64,000 nucleotides of DNA from Kaustia mangrovi (GCF_015482775.1 NZ_CP058214.1:2718501-2782500), one strand, 5' to 3'. Shown: positions 32,267 to 41,926, numbered from the stretch's first letter. Notes: generated by a model not told the origin, from the sequence alone. Program-made: numbers and translations.

Positions 32267-32460
32267 GGAGACCACCCGCAGACGCGTGCGCCATATTCGT
32301 TGTGCTTGACCACCCACCGCTTGGAGCTGGCGACAAGCCTGTCCTGCGGCGCCGGGCGGAATGCGCTCGACACGTCGCAGAAATCACCCGCCGTCGCGCA
32401 GCCAGTCAGAATAGCGGCGATCAAGATCAGCGGGGCCAAGCGCGTCGATTTCCTCATCAA
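32263..32460 (-). CDS. Rz1-like outer-membrane spanin lipoprotein
   Basis: 65 aa. Signal peptide with lipobox LTGC, then a short mature part with FCDVSSAFRP, ending VCGW-SP. Its first 77 bases lie inside the Rz-like gene in another frame, the nested Rz/Rz1 layout of phage spanins. It would pair with the Rz-like protein to fuse inner and outer membranes at lysis. Assignment rests on size, lipobox and nesting, not on sequence recognition. Confidence 0.65.
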   Translation of the reverse strand: MMRKSTRLAPLILIAAILTGCATAGDFCDVSSAFRPAPQDRLVASSKRWVVKHNEYGARVCGWSP

Positions 32461-32632
32461 CCGCTTTCCTTTCCCTCATTCCCGCCAGGCGCCCGCGCGC
32501 CCGCCGGCCATCCTCGTAGGCGCCGCGCTTCAACCAGCCGGCCGCAAACGCGCCGGCCAGCGACACGAGCACCGCGCCGGCTGCGATCAGCCAGCCCCTC
32601 GCGCCGGCCACCAGATTGAGAAGCCATGTCAT
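32384..32632 (-). CDS. Rz-like inner-membrane spanin
   Basis: 82 aa. One N-terminal transmembrane helix (about 13-33), then a charged helical periplasmic segment (KRGAYEDGRRARGRLAGMRERKAVDE is partly basic) and a short tail. The Rz1-like gene begins inside it. It is 77 bp downstream of the endolysin stop, so endolysin, Rz and Rz1 are contiguous. A small frame at 32457-32705 overlaps this gap; I do not accept it. Confidence 0.6.
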   Translation of the reverse strand: MTWLLNLVAGARGWLIAAGAVLVSLAGAFAAGWLKRGAYEDGRRARGRLAGMRERKAVDEEIDALGPADLDRRYSDWLRDGG

Positions 32633-32708
32633 GTGGTGTCCTTCCCGATTGCGGCGAGCGGCGCAGCCACCACAGCCACGCCGCCGCCGACAATGCGACC
32701 ATCATCGG

Positions 32709-33500
32709 TCAGGCCGCCCGGATGCGGCGCACGGCGTACCAGAGCCCGACGCCGACCGCGCCCACCATGCCGATGGCAAGCGCGATCTGGACCGGCCCGC
32801 TGCCGCTGGCGATGGCGCCCATCGCGGAGACGAGGCCGCCGAGCGGTCCCCATGCTTCCGGCCTGGTGACGACATGCGTGAACGACACATCCTCGGGACG
32901 CGCCTTCGGCGTCGGCTGCACATGGGACGATGCGGTTGCCACGCCGCCGGCCAATGCGTGCGCATTGCCCCGCACCCCGCGCTGCGCCCGCCACTCCCCT
33001 TTCGGATCGATGCCGGTGACGCGGACCGTCCAGCCGCGCGCATAGCGCCGCCATCCGCGCAGCGAGCGCAGATAGGCCAGACGCGCGTTGCAGTAGTCGT
33101 CGATCAACTCGCGCAGCCCGCCCTTGTACCGCCGCACGGCGTCGACCGTCTGGATGCCGACAATTCCGTCCTGCGAAACACCGACGAGCCTTTGCAGCAC
33201 CTTGACCGCCGTTGCCGGCCCGGAGTGCACGCCGAAGTCGAACACCGCATAGTCCAGACCGCGCGGCAGAAGATCGCCGCCGCTCTGTTTCCAGTAGGAC
33301 TTGCGATAGATGATGCGCGCTTCCGAAAGGGTCAGATTGCGCACGTCGGCGGCTGTCACCTTGCGGCCGCGATGCGCCGCGAGCGTCGCAAGCGTCACGC
33401 CGTATTTGGTCGGGCCGCCGGGGTCTTTCGGATCGTTCACGTAGCCGCCTTCATGCCCGAACATGAGGCGCAATGCATCGCTCAGCGTCGAACGCGCCAT
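32709..33500 (-). CDS. GH108-type endolysin (muramidase) with C-terminal membrane segment
   Basis: 263 aa. N-terminal glycoside hydrolase family 108 domain: MFGHEGGYVNDPKDPGG with the catalytic Glu near residue 16, TKYGVT, then FDFGVHSGP and the peptidoglycan-binding-like DGIVGIQTVDAV. A C-terminal helix (about 232-255) suggests a membrane-attached lysin. It cleaves peptidoglycan for lysis. ATG 33500 is preceded by GGAG. The nearest recognised holin is not obvious, so the membrane tail may substitute for export. Confidence 0.88.
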   Translation of the reverse strand: MARSTLSDALRLMFGHEGGYVNDPKDPGGPTKYGVTLATLAAHRGRKVTAADVRNLTLSEARIIYRKSYWKQSGGDLLPRGLDYAVFDFGVHSGPATAVKVLQRLVGVSQDGIVGIQTVDAVRRYKGGLRELIDDYCNARLAYLRSLRGWRRYARGWTVRVTGIDPKGEWRAQRGVRGNAHALAGGVATASSHVQPTPKARPEDVSFTHVVTRPEAWGPLGGLVSAMGAIASGSGPVQIALAIGMVGAVGVGLWYAVRRIRAA

Positions 33501-33537
33501 GCATGAAACTCCTATAGGTTGTGCTATGGTGAGTTGG

Positions 33538-33612
33538 CTGCCGATGCCCCCCAATGGGATCGGCAGTACGGGCGGGGTTCCAGTGCCCCCCCAGGTTCCC
33601 GGAGCCCCGCCC
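33538..33612. other. Two hairpins between the lysis and tail-fibre genes
   Basis: CTGCCGAT/ATCGGCAG (33538-33545, 33559-33566) and GGGCGGGG/CCCCGCCC (33570-33577, 33605-33612) are perfect 8-bp inverted repeats between the tail protein stop and the endolysin start. Neither has a T tract. They may modulate read-through from tail to lysis genes. Confidence 0.5.
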
Positions 33613-33631
33613 ACTGACAGGAGGGCGAACG

Positions 33632-34387
33632 CTACAGCCCGGCTTTCCCGGCCAGATAGGCCTGCAGCTTCGCGCGCTCGTCGCCGGTCAGAACGCGCGG
33701 CACGAGCACCATGCCGTACCAGTCCATGGCAGCCGTAAGCGTGCCATCGTGGAATGCACCGATCTTGTTGGTGCCCGTCCGGGTATCGATAGTCTCTGAC
33801 CCGCTTGCCGCCTCCGACGACAGAAGACCGTAGATCGTGTTGTCTCCCAGGGTCGAACCGGCCAGCTCGACGCCATAGACGCCGGTCGACGCGATGCCGA
33901 CCGAACTGTTGTACGCACCGCCCTGGATCGCGATGCGCAGGTTGTTGGAGCCATTCACGACCAGTGACCAGCGCTCGCCCGTATTGCCGGGCCCAAGATT
34001 GAAGTACACGCCGATGTTCGATCCGGATGCGGCATCGGCCGAACCCGCGAAATAGAGCGCGCGGTTGTCCGCGCCCGACACGCCAACATGGTTCGGCAGG
34101 TCGAAATGCTGGCCTGTCCCGCCGTGCTCAATCCGGCGCAGACCGCCGCTTTCGCGGAATGTGGGCCGGTCGCCCGCCGTCGGCTGTGAGGCGTGGTTGC
34201 CCGCCCCCGACTTGTCGAGCATCAGCCCCACCGGGTCGCCATCCTGCGTTACAGGCGTTGTGCCCGCCGCGTCCTGAAACAACGTCGACAGGTCGGACGG
34301 ATCCCACCAGCCGACCGGCGACAGGGCGTCAGGCATCCACTCTCCGCCGCCGACCGCCAGCCCGTAGAATGGCGCCATCACCGTCAT
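33632..34387 (-). CDS. Tail-associated LamG-like protein
   Basis: 251 aa. GWWDPSDLSTLFQDAAGTTP and GDPVGLMLDKSGAGNHASQ match an N-terminal module found in phage tail proteins of alphaproteobacteria. The remainder is a beta-sandwich resembling laminin-G/concanavalin folds (LVVNGSNNLRIAI, GMVLVPRVLTGDER). Probably a receptor-binding or fibre-tip subunit. ATG 34387 overlaps the tail-fibre stop as ATGA. Last gene of the tail block. Confidence 0.6.
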   Translation of the reverse strand: MTVMAPFYGLAVGGGEWMPDALSPVGWWDPSDLSTLFQDAAGTTPVTQDGDPVGLMLDKSGAGNHASQPTAGDRPTFRESGGLRRIEHGGTGQHFDLPNHVGVSGADNRALYFAGSADAASGSNIGVYFNLGPGNTGERWSLVVNGSNNLRIAIQGGAYNSSVGIASTGVYGVELAGSTLGDNTIYGLLSSEAASGSETIDTRTGTNKIGAFHDGTLTAAMDWYGMVLVPRVLTGDERAKLQAYLAGKAGL

Positions 34388-36117
34388 GACGGCACCCTGT
34401 CGCCCATAAGCGTCAGCTGCACCGCGCCGTCGCCCATGACGGCCATGCTGTAGACGGTGCGGCGATTGGCGTCCGTGCCGCCCGGCGGGGCGGGCGACGC
34501 ACCGGAACCGTCGATCAGCCCGGCGGCGCCGACGGTCCCGTCGTCGAACGTCACGGCGCGCCCGCCCGTGGCGTCCTGGACGATCTCCACAAGCCCCGGT
34601 TGGCTCGTGCCGGCGCCCGGAGGATTGGTCACAGCGAGCGTGGCGTCGTCGCTCAGCGTCACCGCGAAATGGTGCCCCTGCGACAGGTCCAGCAGCGCCA
34701 CGCCGGCCACAACGGCGACCGGCACAATCGGCGTGCGCTGCGCGGCCGTCCAGTCGTTGACCTCGTCGGCTGGCGTGTCGTCGGCCGCCAGGTTGTCCAG
34801 CGCCTCGTCCAGATGCGAGCCCGGCACACCGCTGTCGTTGGCGATGTCGGACGCATCCAGCGCGACCGACGTGCCGTCGAGCGGAAATGTCGCGCCGCTG
34901 CCGCGCAATGCCGTACCGCTCGCACCGTCGAACTCGGGGATCTCGCCATCCACAGACGAGGCCGGCCCCGACATGGAGCCCGCATCGCCCGCCCGTGCGA
35001 ACTGGAACGAGATAGGCGCGCTGGTCACAAACGCCGTGGCGCCCGAATGCCCCTGTACGGCAACCTTCACATAGTCGCCGGCATCGGCAACGCCCGTCAC
35101 CTGGAACATGGCCTGCGAATTGTCGGCCGCATGCGTCAGGGTCAGCAGCCCCTTGGCAGTCGGGTTCGAACTGGCGGCCAGCGCCAGCAGATACGCCGAC
35201 ACGTCGTCGCTCATGCGGTTGAGCTTCGACACATAGAGCTGTGTGGCCGTGCTCAGATCGGCATCGTTCGCGCGGATCTCGCCGGCGCCGGGATCGGCGT
35301 CCGTCGTCGCGGCGTCCCATGTGAACAGCGCGCCGGGGTCGGAGCCGTCGGCGCCCGCCGGCCCGCGCTCGCCCGACAGCGCGATTGTCCAGTCGGCATA
35401 GGTTCCGGCGCCGACGATGGTGTCGACCGCAACCTCAAGCGTTGTTCCGCCATAGGCCGCGATCACGCCGGACATGCGCCGGTTCGCCGGATCGGCATCC
35501 GACGTGGCCACAATGCGCGCGCCGACTGCATAGCCCCGGTCGGCCTGATCCAGCGTCCACGTCTTCGTGCCCGTGCCGATGGCGAGCGGCGTGGCCGACG
35601 TGGCGACCATCTGTGCGGAGCCCGGCGCCCCGGCCGGCCCCTGCAACGGCGTGCCGGCCGACCAGTCGGCGGCCGCCGCCGATTGCTTCCAGTAGAGCGT
35701 CGGCCCGTCCGCGTCCTGAAGCACGATCACGGCGAAGCCTGCCGCCTCGCCGTCATACGCTGCGCGCGCCGCGAGCGTCACCACGATGGCGTCGGCGGGA
35801 AAGAGCGCCGTGCCGAAATCCGTCGCCGCCGCGGTGCCGATGGCCTCCCACTCGAACGTGTCTTCCCATGCCGGACTGACTGTATAAGCGCGAATGCGAT
35901 AGAAGCCGCCCGGTGCGAAGAACGCCGCTCGGCCGAACTGGTCTGTCTGGAACGGATTGCCGAGCGGCGTTGTGCCCTCATGGTCGGCGAAGATCTGCAC
36001 CAGCGGCCGGCCCGCTCGCTCAAGGCGAACCTCTATCCATGCGTTCGGCACGACATTGCCGGCATCGTCGGCGATGCGAAGGTTTTTGCCTGCGTAGGAT
36101 GCCACGCGACACCTCAT
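34384..36117 (-). CDS. Tail fibre protein
   Basis: 577 aa. N-terminal adapter segment with an Ig-like look (NAWIEVRLERAGRPL), then short collagen-like stretches (GPAGAPGS, GERGPAGADGSD), repeated beta-rich domains with Thr/Ala-rich linkers, and a C-terminal DRVPS. It would form a trimeric side or central fibre that recognises the host surface. Lies between the tail-tip gene (46 bp gap) and the LamG-like gene. Family-level assignment from architecture and position. Confidence 0.65.
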   Translation of the reverse strand: MRCRVASYAGKNLRIADDAGNVVPNAWIEVRLERAGRPLVQIFADHEGTTPLGNPFQTDQFGRAAFFAPGGFYRIRAYTVSPAWEDTFEWEAIGTAAATDFGTALFPADAIVVTLAARAAYDGEAAGFAVIVLQDADGPTLYWKQSAAAADWSAGTPLQGPAGAPGSAQMVATSATPLAIGTGTKTWTLDQADRGYAVGARIVATSDADPANRRMSGVIAAYGGTTLEVAVDTIVGAGTYADWTIALSGERGPAGADGSDPGALFTWDAATTDADPGAGEIRANDADLSTATQLYVSKLNRMSDDVSAYLLALAASSNPTAKGLLTLTHAADNSQAMFQVTGVADAGDYVKVAVQGHSGATAFVTSAPISFQFARAGDAGSMSGPASSVDGEIPEFDGASGTALRGSGATFPLDGTSVALDASDIANDSGVPGSHLDEALDNLAADDTPADEVNDWTAAQRTPIVPVAVVAGVALLDLSQGHHFAVTLSDDATLAVTNPPGAGTSQPGLVEIVQDATGGRAVTFDDGTVGAAGLIDGSGASPAPPGGTDANRRTVYSMAVMGDGAVQLTLMGDRVPS

Positions 36118-36162
36118 GAAAATGGCCGCCCGAACGGGGCGACCGCTGCGATATTGGTTTAG

Positions 36163-39100
36163 CTAGGCCGTGCGCTGCCCGAGAATGAGTCCCTCGGTCC
36201 AGTTGACGCCCGTTATGTCGGAGCCCGAGCTTGTCGTGGCGCCGGCCACGGCAATGATCGCATCGCCGGCCGTCACGTCGGACAGGCGCGTTGCGAGCGG
36301 ATTGACCGCAGACGCTGTGATCGTCTCGACGGCGGCCAGCGTCCCGGACCCGACACGGCGGTAAAGCTGAAAGCCGCAGTCGGTCATGCCGCCCGAAAAG
36401 GTGACGCTGATATCCCCCGTCGTGTCCGCCGACGGCAACTCGACCGACAGGATAGCCACGACGAGGCATCCCCCCTCGCCATCGTCGACGGTCAACTGGG
36501 TGGACAGATCGGCGACGGCCTGGCCATTGACCGACGCCGCCGCGATTGTCCGGCCCACCGTGTCGGCGTTGGCGATAATGCACAGATCGCCCTTGCGGCT
36601 GGCATCGGCGGCACCGAGCGCGCGACCGGCAAAGCTATAGGCAGTGCTGTTCGCGCCATCCGCACCGGAGTCGACAAGGCTGACCGTTGCTCCGTCAAAC
36701 CGGGCGGCCAGTAATCCGGCGCGCAACAGGTTCTCGCCGAATTCGCGCTCCAGGCCGTCATACTCGATGGCTGCCGAAACCTTCACGTCCGGCATATCGG
36801 AGGCGACGTTGACGCTGGCGCAGCTTTGCCGCGTCTTCGCCCCGGCCACCGCCCCGTCATTGTCGCTGGCAACGCCATCGGTCGCGAACGCGATCAGGCT
36901 TGCGCCATTGAGTGCGAAACCGGACGCGCCGCCGACAGCCGTGCCGATGCTGGTGAAACTCCAATCCTGACCATTACGGCCGGGGCCGCCACCAGCGCCG
37001 CCACCGAATGACGCGCCGCCACCAGCTAATGCCGTTCCGGCCGGACCATCCGGGCCACCGTCGCCACCGACGCCGCCAAGGCCGCCTTCGGTGCCGGCGC
37101 CGCCGCCGCCGCCACGCGGAGACGACGTTGCGCCGGCTACACCGGCACCACCGCCGGCGCCCGACATGATCCTGCCCAGCAGGTTGTCGACATATAGTGG
37201 ATAGTTGGTGCGTATCGCTTCGCCGCCGGGATAGCCGCGCGCCTTGTTCGTGTCGCCGTCGCTGTCGGACTTGCCGCCCTGTCCGCCGGGGCCCTGAATG
37301 TGCCCACGATTGATCAGGTTTCGCGTGACGAACGGAACGTCCGACCAGTCGCCCACGTCGAATCCGGGGAGACCAGTACCGGCCAACGGCTGGCGTCGAC
37401 CGCTGACCGTCTCCCAATCGGGCGGAGCGTCGACGGTCCCGCCGACGGTCACACCCTCCTCGATGGTGATGTTGACCGTATAGCCGTCGCCGTTGTCGAC
37501 CGGCGGGCCCCATATCGAATCGTGCAACTCGCGCAGATCGATGTTGAGCGTGTCGAAGTCGATAACGATGGTGCCGGGCTCCACGTCGGGTGGAGGTTCG
37601 GACAGCATCTCCTCCGCCTCGACCTCGAAGCGGTCGGCCTGCGGATCCACCCGCGTCGTCTGGATCGGGACAAGCTCATTGCCGCCGCCGGCATCCTGGA
37701 AGACACGAGACCCGAGCTGGTAGCCGCGCCCAAGGTCGACATGATCGATGCCGAAATGACGCTGGACGGCAAAATTGAAGCGCCGGGGCGGCGCCTTGTA
37801 TCGGCTCAGGATGATCTCGTTCAGGCGTTGTGCGATGGGTCGCCCGCCCGCCGGAATCCATCGGGAGAATATTTTCTTGATGGCCGGTGAACCATAGGTG
37901 GCTTCGCTGTTATCGTCCTCGTCCTTCTGTGTCTGCGCGTAGTTGTTGATCTCGTCGAGCGGCTTGGTCGGGTCGAGCTGGATATAGTATGTCCACACCT
38001 GCGACACGCGCTTGCCGGGCTGATCCTGCGTGCGCAGCGTGTCGGCAAGCGTGTTGTCCTCCGTCCACCGGTCGGCATTCGTGCTGACCTCCCGCAAGAC
38101 ACGCAAGCGCAGCTTTTGCGCAATGTCGTCCCACCAGACAATCAGGGCCGCCTGCTCGATCAGCTCGACAATGAGCTGGATCACGTCCGTGGGCTCGGCA
38201 ACGAAGCCCGAATAGGGCGTGCCGAGAAAGCTCGTCGTCTCCTGTGCCCACTCCTCGATATTGATCCAGTCCGGATTGAAGCCGGGCACATAATTGAGGA
38301 ACAGATAGGCGATGATCAGCGCGGGCGATTGCGGCTTGAACTCGATACCGAGCTGTACGCGGTCGCCCTCGCCATGCTCCTGCGCCGCGGTGCCCTTCTG
38401 CCCGCGCGTCAGCGTGAGCACGTCGCCGCTGCGCGTGTACCGGCAGACCTCGTTACCGCTGATGACCACCCACCCCTCTTCGGGGTAGGTCGCGCCGATC
38501 CCGACCGGGCTTAGCGTGGCGGTCGTGTCCGCCTCGGCGATGGCCGCGAGAAGGAAGCCCTCCGACAGCAACGGCGCCTGCGCACGGTCGCCATTGGCCA
38601 GCGCAATCGGATCGGTCGCGGTGATCGTGTACGAGCCGTCGGCCTGCGGGCCGCTCGTGGAGTCGATCACGTAATGCCGCGTCACCATCTCGGCGAGCGA
38701 CTGGCCCTTGAGCCCCTGAATCCGGCGGATCGGCTGGCCGCGCAAGGACGGATGGCGCGCCCGGAAGCGCGGCCAGAATGTGCCGTTCCAATAGGGATCG
38801 CGCGCGCGCTCGTCGGCGTATTTGTCGAAGCCGGGCCCGCTGTCCGACCAGCGATGATCGCGGCATCTCACGACAAGCGTGGCGCGCTCGCCCAGGTCTT
38901 CGCCGAGCGACACAACGCCAGGCGTGAAGTCGATACTCTGTATCGACGGAATGGCCGGTATGTCGTCGGGCAGATTGCCGTTGTCGAGCGCGAACCGGAT
39001 CGTCACCGGCTCTGGCGTATAGGACTCGATCACCGGGCATGTCGCCCGCGTGTTGAAACACTTGGTCAGCGACGACGTGCCAAGGATCGCCGGACATGTC

Positions 39101-39177
39101 CCGGCCGCGTTCGTCGCCCCATAGAGCAACGCGCAGATCGGCACGTCGATCTCGATGAACTCGACAGCCTCGTTCAT
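36163..39177 (-). CDS. Large tail tip / host-specificity protein with Gly-rich C-terminal region
   Basis: 1004 aa, the largest gene in the tail block. The N-terminal half resembles tail hub/gpJ-like proteins of siphophages: an early Cys-rich segment, YIQLDPTKPL and FEVEAEEML. Around residues 660-740 a glycine-rich stretch (GAGGGAGVAG, GGGASFGGGAGG) resembles receptor-binding or adhesin proteins, followed by a beta-sandwich end. Probably forms the baseplate hub and host-recognition tip. Start ATG 39177 overlaps the stop of the next upstream gene as ATGA. Confidence 0.7.
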   Translation of the reverse strand: MNEAVEFIEIDVPICALLYGATNAAGTCPAILGTSSLTKCFNTRATCPVIESYTPEPVTIRFALDNGNLPDDIPAIPSIQSIDFTPGVVSLGEDLGERATLVVRCRDHRWSDSGPGFDKYADERARDPYWNGTFWPRFRARHPSLRGQPIRRIQGLKGQSLAEMVTRHYVIDSTSGPQADGSYTITATDPIALANGDRAQAPLLSEGFLLAAIAEADTTATLSPVGIGATYPEEGWVVISGNEVCRYTRSGDVLTLTRGQKGTAAQEHGEGDRVQLGIEFKPQSPALIIAYLFLNYVPGFNPDWINIEEWAQETTSFLGTPYSGFVAEPTDVIQLIVELIEQAALIVWWDDIAQKLRLRVLREVSTNADRWTEDNTLADTLRTQDQPGKRVSQVWTYYIQLDPTKPLDEINNYAQTQKDEDDNSEATYGSPAIKKIFSRWIPAGGRPIAQRLNEIILSRYKAPPRRFNFAVQRHFGIDHVDLGRGYQLGSRVFQDAGGGNELVPIQTTRVDPQADRFEVEAEEMLSEPPPDVEPGTIVIDFDTLNIDLRELHDSIWGPPVDNGDGYTVNITIEEGVTVGGTVDAPPDWETVSGRRQPLAGTGLPGFDVGDWSDVPFVTRNLINRGHIQGPGGQGGKSDSDGDTNKARGYPGGEAIRTNYPLYVDNLLGRIMSGAGGGAGVAGATSSPRGGGGGAGTEGGLGGVGGDGGPDGPAGTALAGGGASFGGGAGGGPGRNGQDWSFTSIGTAVGGASGFALNGASLIAFATDGVASDNDGAVAGAKTRQSCASVNVASDMPDVKVSAAIEYDGLEREFGENLLRAGLLAARFDGATVSLVDSGADGANSTAYSFAGRALGAADASRKGDLCIIANADTVGRTIAAASVNGQAVADLSTQLTVDDGEGGCLVVAILSVELPSADTTGDISVTFSGGMTDCGFQLYRRVGSGTLAAVETITASAVNPLATRLSDVTAGDAIIAVAGATTSSGSDITGVNWTEGLILGQRTA

Positions 39178-39998
39178 GAAACGATGCCCGTATATTCGAG
39201 GTGGAGCCGTTCCAGCCGCGAGCCGAACGAGTAGATCGGCTGCGGATCGTTCGTGAGCCAGACAAAGCCCGTCTCGCGCGGGTAGCTCGTCGGCGCCCAG
39301 GCGAAGAAAAAGGGCCGCTCGACGGCGGCCTTGAGGAACGGGTCGAATTGCTCTCTGAAGAATGCCCGCGACATGTAGAAGTCGACCGCGGACTCAACGC
39401 GCTGGTTCACCACGATGCGTCCGAGAAAGTCGCCGCTCTCGCTGCGGCCATTCACGGTTTCGCTGACGCGGCCATAGGGCGTCGCGGTGAAACCGAGACC
39501 GGCGGGCATCGCGCGCTCCATGACGAGCAGCTTGCCGATATACATGACGGCGATGCGGGCGGGCTCCGCCCCGGTGCCAAGCGCGACCTGCACGTCGGTG
39601 AGCGATTGCGGCTCGAACCAGAAGAGGGCTGGCGTGTTGTCCGGCAACACGGTCTGTTCGACCAGCACGCTCCATGTCACGCCATTGTCCGCGCTGCCCA
39701 GGATCGTGACCGGAATCCCCGCCGCGCCGAGATTGTGCCCAGCGAGCCCCACATAATCGATATCGCCGACATGGGAGAGGCTGGCCGTGAGGGCCTGCGC
39801 CGTCGTGTCGGCGGCCTGCCACGATTGCAGCGGTGTGGTGGACGGATTGGCGAGATTGCGCGCCGGATAACCGGGCTCCGTCGTGTCCGCTGTGACAGTG
39901 CTGGCCGTGACGAGATTGTGCCAGCCGATAACCGGATTGCCGCGCGACGGCGAGCCGGCGGGCGCCGACAGAACGAGACTGCGGCCGATGATGATCAT
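39174..39998 (-). CDS. Distal tail protein
   Basis: 274 aa. Position between tape measure and tail tip, plus a beta-rich body with HVGDIDYVGLAGHNLG and SRAFFREQFDPFL, fit a distal tail (Dit-like) or minor tail protein. It begins just after a strong terminator that follows the tape measure gene, so it may need its own promoter or read-through. No domain identified with certainty. Confidence 0.6.
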   Translation of the reverse strand: MIIIGRSLVLSAPAGSPSRGNPVIGWHNLVTASTVTADTTEPGYPARNLANPSTTPLQSWQAADTTAQALTASLSHVGDIDYVGLAGHNLGAAGIPVTILGSADNGVTWSVLVEQTVLPDNTPALFWFEPQSLTDVQVALGTGAEPARIAVMYIGKLLVMERAMPAGLGFTATPYGRVSETVNGRSESGDFLGRIVVNQRVESAVDFYMSRAFFREQFDPFLKAAVERPFFFAWAPTSYPRETGFVWLTNDPQPIYSFGSRLERLHLEYTGIVS

Positions 39999-40007
39999 GC
40001 CAACCCC

Positions 40008-40039
40008 GCAAAAGAAAAAGGGCCGCTCGAAAGCGGCCC
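40008..40039 (-). terminator. Rho-independent terminator after the tape measure gene
   Basis: On the minus strand GGGCCGCT-TTCG-AGCGGCCC is a perfect 8-bp stem with a tetraloop, followed by TTTTTCTTTT. It lies 26 bp downstream of the tape measure stop and directly ahead of the distal tail gene in the same direction, in the middle of the late operon. Confidence 0.9.
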
Positions 40040-40064
40040 CGTGAGAGAGTGGGATTTGAAGCGG

Positions 40065-41903
40065 CTAGCGCACCGTGGCGTTGAGCTTCTTGCCGTAACC
40101 GGTCGCCGAGTTGATCTGGTCGATCAGCGCGCGGATTTCGTCGCGGCTTGGCGCGTGCATGCCAAGCGTCACATTCAGATTGACCGTGCCGCCCGGCTCC
40201 GCGGTGTCCCGCGCCATCTCGGCCACCGGCTGCGGCGGCGCCATCGCATGCACCCCGAGCTTGCCATTCGGCAGCCGCGTCAGCGGCATGACCGCTTCCG
40301 GGCCGGCCTCGCCCATGAGCCCGGCGCCGTCCGCCATCGGAAACAGCGTCGGCTTGTTCACCACGCCGCCGCGCGCGAAGGGCGTCACCTTGCCATTGCT
40401 GAAGGCCGCGCCGTCCGCGAACAGGCCGCCAATCAATCCGCCGACCAACCCGCCGCCGCCACCGAAGCCGCCGCCCAAAAGCATCTGGAACGCCTGACTG
40501 GCGGCCATTTCGAGCAACCGGTCGAGGATGCGCCCCAAGGCGTCCTCGAAGCTCGCCGCGCCCGTGATCAGGTCGGAAAAGCCCGATTGCAGCGTGTAGA
40601 TGACATCCATGCCGACCGCGTTCAGCTCCTCCTGCGCGGCCGTCATGCGCATGACGGAGGATTCAGCTTCCGCGTAGGTCTGCGCGACGCCGCGAATGCC
40701 CTCCATCTGTTCCGGCGAAAGCTCGATTCCGGCTTCCTGCGCCGCGTTGATCAGCTCTTGCTCAAGCCGGTACGCGGTCGCCTGCTGCTGCGTCATGCCG
40801 AGCGTTTCGCCCTCGATCACGAGCGCTTCCGTTCGGCGCATGATTGACTCGGTCAGGCGGTCGTATTCGTTGCGTCGGGTCGTTGGGTCGGTGTTGTCGT
40901 CATCGTCCGGGTCTATCGCCGGGCGTAGCGGGCCGCTCTTGGCGCCGCGATTGACTTGCTGCCCATCGTCTGGTGTCACCGGAGTAAGGCCGGCCTCTCG
41001 AATCGCCGCTTCTGAGAAGTCCACGCCAAGCGCCTCAAGCACATCGCGCATGGCGGACGAATTGGCCAGCTTGGCCGCCTCGTCCCTCAGATCGTCGAGC
41101 ATTGTTCCCATTGTCTCGACAGCACCCGCACCTTCAAGAATGGCTTTCTTGAAGGTGACAGAAAACCTGCGCTCCAGGGCGGCGAATTGCTCGTCAACAC
41201 GTTTGGCGGTTCGAACCAACTCCTCGTCCATCACGGCCCCGGTATCGCGAGCCTCCTCACGAAGCCGGGAAATCGCGTTTGCGCCACTGTCCAAGAGGCG
41301 AATGAGAGTCTCGCCGCCCTGGCCGCCGAATATCTCGTCTGCGATGCGGATGGCGGCAGCACGGTCGAGGGTCCGCAAGCTATTGATGATGTCATTGAGG
41401 AGGGCGGGCGGGTCTTTTAGCGCCTCTGACAATTCGTCCGCATTGAACCCAATCCTTGCGAACGCTTCTGCCGCACTCCCTTCTCCCGTGACGACAAATT
41501 CGTCCGCCCTTAGCTGCATTTCCTTGAGCGCGTCAGTCAATCCGTCAAACGGGATACGGGCTTGCCGAGCGGCGTATTGCAGCTCTTGAAACGCCTCCGC
41601 CGTAATGCCAAGCGATTGGCTTTGGCGGCCCAATTCGGCAACCTCGGCTGTTACTGCCTGTATGGAGCGCGGAAGCTGACTCACGAGTGCGCCACCAGCG
41701 CCGAGTCCAAGACCTGCAACAAGACTTGATCCAATCGCCTGAAACTGCGCACGGATTTTGCTGTTCATGCGCTCAAAGCGCGTCTCGATCCTTTTGGCCT
41801 GTTTCTGTGCCGTTCCGGTTGCCTTGGCTAGCTGCTTTTCGTACTTCTTGATATTGGCATCCAGGCTCACAACGAGCCGTTGCAGGTCTGTGGTCTCGGC
41901 CAT
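40065..41903 (-). CDS. Tail tape measure protein
   Basis: 612 aa. A long helical N-terminal half starting with KKYEKQLAKATGTAQKQAKR, then SLGITAEAFQELQYAARQA typical of tape measure proteins, a hydrophobic Gly-rich segment (MLLGGGFGGGGGLVGGLIGG) that may insert in the host membrane, and the conserved phage tail end LMGEAGPEAVMPLTRLPNGK. It sets tail length; the short length suggests a short tail. Placed after the tail chaperones, as in lambda-like phages. Confidence 0.88.
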   Translation of the reverse strand: MAETTDLQRLVVSLDANIKKYEKQLAKATGTAQKQAKRIETRFERMNSKIRAQFQAIGSSLVAGLGLGAGGALVSQLPRSIQAVTAEVAELGRQSQSLGITAEAFQELQYAARQARIPFDGLTDALKEMQLRADEFVVTGEGSAAEAFARIGFNADELSEALKDPPALLNDIINSLRTLDRAAAIRIADEIFGGQGGETLIRLLDSGANAISRLREEARDTGAVMDEELVRTAKRVDEQFAALERRFSVTFKKAILEGAGAVETMGTMLDDLRDEAAKLANSSAMRDVLEALGVDFSEAAIREAGLTPVTPDDGQQVNRGAKSGPLRPAIDPDDDDNTDPTTRRNEYDRLTESIMRRTEALVIEGETLGMTQQQATAYRLEQELINAAQEAGIELSPEQMEGIRGVAQTYAEAESSVMRMTAAQEELNAVGMDVIYTLQSGFSDLITGAASFEDALGRILDRLLEMAASQAFQMLLGGGFGGGGGLVGGLIGGLFADGAAFSNGKVTPFARGGVVNKPTLFPMADGAGLMGEAGPEAVMPLTRLPNGKLGVHAMAPPQPVAEMARDTAEPGGTVNLNVTLGMHAPSRDEIRALIDQINSATGYGKKLNATVR

Positions 41904-41926
41904 GCAGCACTATCCTTGGGGGCGCA

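Noticed and set aside
32457..32705. Small frame between endolysin and Rz with a hydrophobic start
   Set aside because: It overlaps the Rz gene for most of its length and becomes Arg/Gly-rich; insufficient evidence for a holin.
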